10,246 nucleotides of DNA, from positions 349,084-359,329 of the forward strand of contig JADLKH010000005.1 of assembly GCA_015657435.1 (NCBI GenBank), read 5' to 3'. A model generated the notes under the pieces. The model was not told the DNA's origin, did not search any database, and saw only the letters and a list, made by a program, of their open reading frames with translations. Source of the stretch: Synergistales bacterium (GTDB lineage Bacteria; Synergistota; Synergistia; Synergistales; 79-D21). A program made the translations under genes and the position numbers. The first letter of the stretch is position 1. Every line of letters starts with the position of its first letter. Shown piece by piece: positions 6,278 to 10,246 of the stretch.

Positions 6278-7659
6278 AACATCCCAAAACCCTGCTGATT
6301 TTCCTCTTGGTCGCTGCAACTTTGTTCGGACCTTTTCCCGCGCGCGTGGATGCTGCCCCGCGGCTGGTTCGGGTCGGCGTCGCGATCGGAGTCCAATCCG
6401 GAACGGTCGAATCAAGAAGCTCCATTCGATGCAGGGACGGAAATGGAAACGTGTTTCCCGCCGGAAGCCGCGCGTCCGTGGAAGCTTCCGCCGGAAGGGT
6501 GCTCGTTAACGGACAACCGGCATCCCTCCCCTTGGAGTTTGAGGGCCCCGGCCCCCTTCTCTGGAATGGGAGAACCTACCGGGGGACCCTCCGACTTGTG
6601 CCTCACAACAGGGGTTTTTCAGTCGTCAACGTTCTCGACGTCGAATCCTACCTGCGCGGGGTTCTCAAGATCGAAGTCAACCCGGCTTGGCCGATCGAGT
6701 CTCTCAAGGCACAGGCCGTCATTGCCCGCACTTATGCCCTGCGCCAGGCCGGCCGGCATGGAAGCGAAGGTTTTGACTTGTGCGCGACAACCCATTGTCA
6801 GGCTTACCGGGGAATGTCGGCCGAGGACCCGAAGCTCGATCGGGCGATAGCTGAAACGCGCGGGGTTGTCGTGTTTTACGGCCAAAGCATTGCCCAAACC
6901 TATTATTTCGCCGACGGAGCTGGCTGGACAGCCGACGTTTCGACCGTGTGGGGCGGAGGAATCCCTTACCTGACCTGTCGTCAGGAGCCGGTCGAATACG
7001 AGACCCCCCACTCCCGCTGGAAGGCCACGCTGACGCAGGACACGCTGCAAAAAATCATGAGCACGCTCAAGATGCCGGTTGGAACCGTTCTGGAGATCAG
7101 GGCGGCAACAAGGGACCAGGGGAACCGCGTCGCTCTCCTGGAGATCAAGGGAACGGCGGGAACCGCCACGGTCAAGGGACATTCCTTCCGGATGGCCGCC
7201 GGAAGCAACCTGATCCGCAGCACCCTGTTCGACATTTCTCCCTCCGGACGCGGAGCCCCGGTCGATGGCCCTCCCTCCCGTGTGCCCGCGCCGAGCGCCC
7301 CCTCTCCACTTCAGGCAGGGGAAGACCCACTCGTCGCCTTGACGCGGCAAGGAGTGTTTTCCAGCACGGAGCTGATGGACATGCTTCTCCACCCGGAGAA
7401 AAGAGGGGATTACCTGAAGAAGGCCCTGGCAGGTGCGGGAAACCCCCAGCCCAAGCCTCCATCGCCTCCAGTTCCGCCGATCCCCACATCTTCTTTCGCG
7501 GGAAGCGCACCAGCCGCGTTTGAATTCCAGGGAAGAGGGTGGGGGCACGGTGTCGGCTTTTCCCAGTGGGGTGCAAAAGCCTTGTCCGAAAACGGATGGA
7601 ACTTCGAAGCCATCCTCGGGCACTATTTCCCCGGAACGACCCTTCGGGTGATCCCCTGA
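6274..7659 (+). CDS. Secreted SpoIID/LytB-domain protein with proline-rich insertion
   Basis: Probably an exported peptidoglycan-active protein. Residues 1-27 look like a signal peptide (basic MKHPK, hydrophobic core, cleavage near VDA-AP). The SpoIID/LytB domain runs from about 100 to the end: YLRGVLKIEVNP at 126-137 holds Glu134, the counterpart of the catalytic Glu of the SpoIID lytic transglycosylase, followed by LKAQAVIARTYA, Cys170 and Cys175 (a likely zinc pair as in some SpoIIDs) and the C-terminal GRGWGHGVGFSQWGA at 420-434. Two things are odd. The motif usually written like FHSxSGG reads YFADGAG at 211-217. The domain is also broken before GRGWGHG by about 93 residues (323-415) rich in proline and low in complexity. 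SpoIID acts on stem-free glycan strands in sporulating Firmicutes; nothing here indicates sporulation, so a wall-remodelling role in division or growth is more likely. Total 461 residues, GTG start. Confidence 0.9.
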   Translation: MKHPKTLLIFLLVAATLFGPFPARVDAAPRLVRVGVAIGVQSGTVESRSSIRCRDGNGNVFPAGSRASVEASAGRVLVNGQPASLPLEFEGPGPLLWNGRTYRGTLRLVPHNRGFSVVNVLDVESYLRGVLKIEVNPAWPIESLKAQAVIARTYALRQAGRHGSEGFDLCATTHCQAYRGMSAEDPKLDRAIAETRGVVVFYGQSIAQTYYFADGAGWTADVSTVWGGGIPYLTCRQEPVEYETPHSRWKATLTQDTLQKIMSTLKMPVGTVLEIRAATRDQGNRVALLEIKGTAGTATVKGHSFRMAAGSNLIRSTLFDISPSGRGAPVDGPPSRVPAPSAPSPLQAGEDPLVALTRQGVFSSTELMDMLLHPEKRGDYLKKALAGAGNPQPKPPSPPVPPIPTSSFAGSAPAAFEFQGRGWGHGVGFSQWGAKALSENGWNFEAILGHYFPGTTLRVIP

Positions 7660-7668
7660 ACCCGAAGG
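7641..7668 (+). other. Hairpin at the spoIID-like/queA junction
   Basis: CCTTCGGGT (7641-7649) pairs perfectly with ACCCGAAGG (7660-7668) across a 10-base loop that contains the TGA stop of the SpoIID-like gene. No T-run follows, so it is a poor terminator. Its 3' arm carries GAAGG at 7664-7668, the only Shine-Dalgarno-like sequence before queA (13 bases from the ATG). It may modulate queA translation or stabilise mRNA; chance is possible. Confidence 0.5.
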
Positions 7669-7681
7669 CCAAATCTCTTCA

Positions 7682-8758
7682 ATGAATACGAAAGACACCC
7701 AAACCACCCGGCAGGTTTCACCCTTCGACCTGCTCAAGACCGATTCCTACGATTACGATCTGCCTCAGGAGCAGATCGCCCAGACTCCCGCGCAGCCTCG
7801 CGACGCTTCCCGGCTCCTCGTCCTTAAGCGCGAAGGAGGATCCCTGGAGCATCGGACCTTCCGCGACCTCGTCGACTATCTTCTGCCGGACGACCTGCTC
7901 GTCCTGAACGACGCGAGGGTTATTCCCGCCCGCCTTCACGGGAATAAGGCGGATGGGAATGCCCGCTGCGAAATCTTCCTTCTGAGGTCAACCGATCCAG
8001 GTTGGAGGGAATGGGAAGCTCTCGTCAGACCCGGAAGACGCCTTCATCCGGGGACGCCCGTCCTGTTGGATGGCGGGGCGCTCGTTGAGGTCGGGGAGAG
8101 GCTCCCGGATGGACTGAGAAAGGTCTTTTTCCCGGAATCGATCGATGTGCACGAATTCATCGAAAGAGCCGGGCAGGTTCCTCTTCCCCCGTATATCCGG
8201 AATGACGACATCGACCCTGAAAGGTACCAAACGGTCTACGCCAGGAGGGAAGGCGCGGTGGCCGCACCCACCGCCGGCCTTCATTTCACCGAAGAACTCC
8301 TTGAAACGATCCGATCGATGGGCATCGAGGCTAGGAGACTGACTTTGCATGTCGGGATCGGGACTTTCCGCCCGGTCAAGGAAACGGATATCCGCAGGCA
8401 TCCCATGCATGAGGAGTTCTTCGAAATCCCCCCGGAAACCGCTTCCCGGGTGAACATCGCCCGACAGCAGGGAAGACGGATCGTCGCAGTGGGAACAACC
8501 GTCGTCAGGGCTCTTGAAGCCGCCTCACCGGAGGGAACCTGCCTTCCGGGAATCAATCGGACCAACCTGTTCATCTACCCCGGCTATCGGTTCAAGATGG
8601 TTGATGCCCTCGTCACGAACTTCCACCTTCCCAAAAGCAGCCTGCTGATGCTCGTCAGCGCCTTCGCAGGCCACGAATCGACCATGCAGGCCTACCGGAC
8701 TGCAGTGAAAGAGCGTTACCGATTTTTTTCCTTCGGTGACGCGATGTTCATCATTTAG
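7682..8758 (+). CDS. queA: S-adenosylmethionine:tRNA ribosyltransferase-isomerase
   Basis: Transfers and isomerises the ribosyl part of SAM onto preQ1 at the wobble position of tRNAs with GUN anticodons, making epoxyqueuosine. Of 358 residues, family blocks are NDARVIPARL at 76-85, AAPTAGLHFT at 194-203, HVGIGTFRPV at 223-232, TNFHLPKSSL from 312 and FSFGDAMFI at 349-357. The catalytic core looks complete. The usual N-terminus (short run into DYDLPQEQIAQ) begins here only at about residue 23, so about 20 extra residues precede it. No other ATG, GTG or TTG is in frame in that stretch, so ATG 7682 stands despite a weak and distant ribosome-binding site. tgt, often next to queA, is not in the window. 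Confidence 0.97.
   Translation: MNTKDTQTTRQVSPFDLLKTDSYDYDLPQEQIAQTPAQPRDASRLLVLKREGGSLEHRTFRDLVDYLLPDDLLVLNDARVIPARLHGNKADGNARCEIFLLRSTDPGWREWEALVRPGRRLHPGTPVLLDGGALVEVGERLPDGLRKVFFPESIDVHEFIERAGQVPLPPYIRNDDIDPERYQTVYARREGAVAAPTAGLHFTEELLETIRSMGIEARRLTLHVGIGTFRPVKETDIRRHPMHEEFFEIPPETASRVNIARQQGRRIVAVGTTVVRALEAASPEGTCLPGINRTNLFIYPGYRFKMVDALVTNFHLPKSSLLMLVSAFAGHESTMQAYRTAVKERYRFFSFGDAMFII
8713..8742 (+). other. Hairpin inside the end of queA
   Basis: GCGTTACCGA (8713-8722) pairs with TCGGTGACGC (8733-8742) as a 10-bp stem with one G-T wobble and a 10-base loop of mostly T. A T-run (8756-8765 is T-rich) follows only about 14 bases later, so it is not a standard terminator. The encoded residues are the conserved QueA C-terminus, which may account for it. 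Confidence 0.3.
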
Positions 8759-8784
8759 TTTTTCTCCCTTCCACCCCGATATTC

Positions 8785-8813
8785 TCAACAAAATGTCAGC
8801 GTTGGGGTATATT
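8785..8813 (+). promoter_or_regulatory. Candidate sigma70-type promoter of the AmmeMemoRadiSam genes
   Basis: TCAACA (8785-8790, 4 of 6 matches to TTGACA), a 17-base spacer and TATATT (8808-8813, 5 of 6 matches to TATAAT) lie in the 80-base gap after queA. A start near 8820 would leave a short leader that holds the ribosome-binding site at 8825-8831. Optimal spacing and placement support it, but it is only a motif match. Confidence 0.5.
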
Positions 8814-8824
8814 TGTGCTGAGAG

Positions 8825-8831
8825 AAGGGGG
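8825..8831 (+). promoter_or_regulatory. Ribosome-binding site of the LigB-AMMECR1 gene
   Basis: AAGGGGG ends 7 bases before ATG 8839. It favours this start over the in-frame GTG at 8815, which would lie upstream of the site and has no ribosome-binding site of its own. Confidence 0.75.
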
Positions 8832-8838
8832 ATCGACC

Positions 8839-10185
8839 ATGTGGCTTTGGGGTTGTTTGGCTCCACATCCGCCCATCATCGTTCCGGCCGTCGGCCGGGG
8901 AAGGGAACGGGAAGCTTCCGAAACGATCCGCGGAATGGACGCCCTGGCCGAAAAAGCCAGGACAAACCGGCCGGACGTCCTGCTTGTGCTGAGTCCCCAC
9001 GCACCCTTCGGAGACGGCCTAATGTTCGTCGATGCGGGAACGTTCGAGGGAGACCTCCAAAAATTCGGGATCGGCGGAACTCTTTTTGAAGCTCCCGGAG
9101 ACCGCGAGGCTTTTCGGGCATTGTCCGGTTTTCTTTCCACCTCGATTCCAATGCGCAAGTGGACAACGGAAAGCTTTCAGCTCGATCATGCCTCGGTTGT
9201 CCCCTTAAGCTGGTTCTCCGGCGCCTGGGGGCAATTACCGCCACTTGTCCTGGCCAACCCGATCGGTCTTGACGTGCACACCGCCTACCTTCTCGGAAGA
9301 ATGCTTTCGGACTTCAAGGACTCCCGCAGGTGGGCCTTACTGGCCAGCGGAGACCTTTCCCACCGGGTAACCCCGGACGCTCCGGCCGGTTTTCATCCGG
9401 ACGGCAGACGTTTCGACGCTTTTGTCATGGATGCCTTGACCCAAAGCAATCCGAAAGCACTGCTCGATCTCGAACCAGCCTTCGTCGACAGGGCAGGGGA
9501 ATGCGGGCTGCGATCGGTCCTCGCTCTCCTCGGGTTGGCGGGAAGCGACAGGATCGAAGTGCTGTCCTACGAAGCCCCTTTCGGGGTCGGATACGGGACC
9601 GCCTACTGGAAAGGCGGAGAAGAAGCGACTCTCGACTCTCCTGGAACCGATCTGACCGGCCTCGCCCGCGAATCCATCAGACACTTCCTCGAAACCGGCG
9701 GAGCGATCCCCCTGGAGCGGGCAAGGGACCTTTACCCTGAAACCTTCCTCTGGAAAGAAAAGAAGGCCTGCTTTGTTTCCCTCAAAAACCGCTTTGACGG
9801 TTCTCTACGAGGATGCATCGGCACTCTCGAACCGACGTGTTCCTGCCTGGGGGAGGAAATCATCCGGAACGCAATTTCCAGCGCCACGAGGGATCCCCGT
9901 TTCGACCCCCTCAGCCGGAGGGAATTGGACAACATCACGGTCTCGGTCGATGTGCTCGGTTCTCCCGAGAAGATTCCGGGGCCTCAGTGCCTTGACCCGA
10001 AACGCTACGGAATCATCGTTGAAAAGGGAAACCGGAGGGGGGTCCTCCTGCCGGACCTCGAGGGAGTCGACACCGTTGAGGAACAAATGTTCATCGCCTC
10101 AAGAAAGGCGGGATTCGCCGGCCCGGAGGGGGTCGGCCTTTGGCGATTCACGGTGGACAGGTATCGGGAGAGCGAAGATAAATGA
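8839..10185 (+). CDS. LigB/Memo-like domain fused to AMMECR1 domain (AmmeMemoRadiSam system protein A)
   Basis: A 448-residue two-domain protein. Residues 1 to about 262 belong to the class III extradiol dioxygenase LigB / Memo superfamily: His10 in LAPHPP, His54 in SPHAPF, Asp116-His117 in LDHASVVPL, GDLSH at 171-175 and ECG at 221-223. His10, His54 and Glu221 or Cys222 are the likely metal ligands; human MEMO1 uses two His and one Cys at the matching places. Residues about 272-440 are the AMMECR1 domain, with its hallmark LRGCIGTL at 323-330 and ATRDPRFDPLSRREL from 349. Proteins of this family occur beside Memo and a radical SAM enzyme in many bacteria and archaea, but the reaction is not established. 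ATG 8839 is chosen from its ribosome-binding site. Its stop overlaps the next start by 4 bases. No signal peptide, so cytosolic. Family call firm; function unknown. Confidence 0.93.
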   Translation: MWLWGCLAPHPPIIVPAVGRGREREASETIRGMDALAEKARTNRPDVLLVLSPHAPFGDGLMFVDAGTFEGDLQKFGIGGTLFEAPGDREAFRALSGFLSTSIPMRKWTTESFQLDHASVVPLSWFSGAWGQLPPLVLANPIGLDVHTAYLLGRMLSDFKDSRRWALLASGDLSHRVTPDAPAGFHPDGRRFDAFVMDALTQSNPKALLDLEPAFVDRAGECGLRSVLALLGLAGSDRIEVLSYEAPFGVGYGTAYWKGGEEATLDSPGTDLTGLARESIRHFLETGGAIPLERARDLYPETFLWKEKKACFVSLKNRFDGSLRGCIGTLEPTCSCLGEEIIRNAISSATRDPRFDPLSRRELDNITVSVDVLGSPEKIPGPQCLDPKRYGIIVEKGNRRGVLLPDLEGVDTVEEQMFIASRKAGFAGPEGVGLWRFTVDRYRESEDK

Positions 10186-10246
10186 ATCCTTCAGTAAGCG
10201 GGACCAAACAGGCTCGCTGGTGGCATGGGGAAAACGGGGCGTTCGT
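10182..10246 (+). CDS. Start of probable AmmeMemoRadiSam radical SAM enzyme (partial)
   Basis: Only 21 codons are visible (MNPSVSGTKQARWWHGENGA and on). The ATG overlaps the preceding stop by 4 bases, and GGGAGAG at 10166-10172 lies 9 bases before it. The ARWW...G-F pattern resembles the segment of AmmeMemoRadiSam radical SAM proteins that precedes their LCPHxC-type iron-sulfur region, and the upstream partner gene makes this the expected neighbour. The cluster cysteines lie beyond the window, so the identity rests mainly on context. Confidence 0.6.
   Translation, partial: MNPSVSGTKQARWWHGENGAF

Noticed and set aside
6619..7737. Minus-strand open frame (372 codons) opposite the SpoIID-like gene
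   Set aside because: No recognisable motif, and it spans the SpoIID-like/queA junction on the opposite strand. The plus-strand gene has a signal peptide and domain motifs.
8815..8838. GTG at 8815 as start of the LigB-AMMECR1 gene
   Set aside because: It sits two bases after the likely -10 element and upstream of the only good ribosome-binding site; ATG 8839 begins directly with the family-typical N-terminus.
1..10246. CRISPR, insertion sequence, prophage or defence cassette
   Set aside because: No direct repeat arrays, transposase or phage genes, terminal repeats, or tRNA-like sequences were seen. All large plus-strand genes belong to core metabolic, repair, envelope or conserved unknown families.

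Overview
This window looks like a compact bacterial housekeeping region of fairly high GC. No mobile elements, CRISPR arrays, rRNA or tRNA genes were seen. The gene content and layout suggest an anaerobic, amino-acid-fermenting bacterium of the Synergistota, or less likely a Clostridia-type lineage. The main clues are the ruvCAB - DUF2905 - spoIID-like - queA order, a NikR regulator, and a LigB-AMMECR1 fusion beside a radical-SAM gene start. The taxonomic call is inference from gene families and order only.

Layout. (1) Positions 2-946: ornithine carbamoyltransferase (plus strand), closed by a strong intrinsic terminator at 963-996. (2) Positions 1026-1433: a minus-strand nickel-responsive repressor, NikR, convergent with the OTC gene. 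(3) From 1474 a long plus-strand series begins, diverging from nikR with only 40 bases between the two start codons. It runs: nitrilase-superfamily amidase (1474-2271), NH3-dependent NAD synthetase nadE (2351-3091), yebC (3124-3879), ruvC (3869-4402, TTG start), ruvA (4396-5010), ruvB (5007-6050), a small DUF2905 membrane protein (6047-6277), a secreted SpoIID/LytB-domain protein (6274-7659, GTG start), and queA (7682-8758). From yebC to the SpoIID-like gene every junction overlaps by 4-11 bases, so these genes are probably co-transcribed and translationally coupled. (4) After an 80-base gap with a plausible promoter, a LigB/Memo-AMMECR1 fusion (8839-10185) overlaps by 4 bases the start of the next gene (10182 onward), probably the AmmeMemoRadiSam radical SAM enzyme, which is cut by the window edge.

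How the genes work together. RuvA, RuvB and RuvC form the Holliday-junction branch-migration and resolution machine. YebC is commonly encoded just upstream of ruvC. QueA makes the epoxyqueuosine precursor in tRNA, and NadE completes NAD synthesis. The SpoIID-like protein probably acts on peptidoglycan outside the cytoplasmic membrane. The most interesting part is the 3' end: the AmmeMemoRadiSam cassette is widespread and conserved, but its reaction is not established. Other points worth a second look are the altered SpoIID-like domain interrupted by a proline-rich segment, the tight nikR/amidase divergence with no nickel genes in view, and a hairpin that may hide the queA ribosome-binding site.
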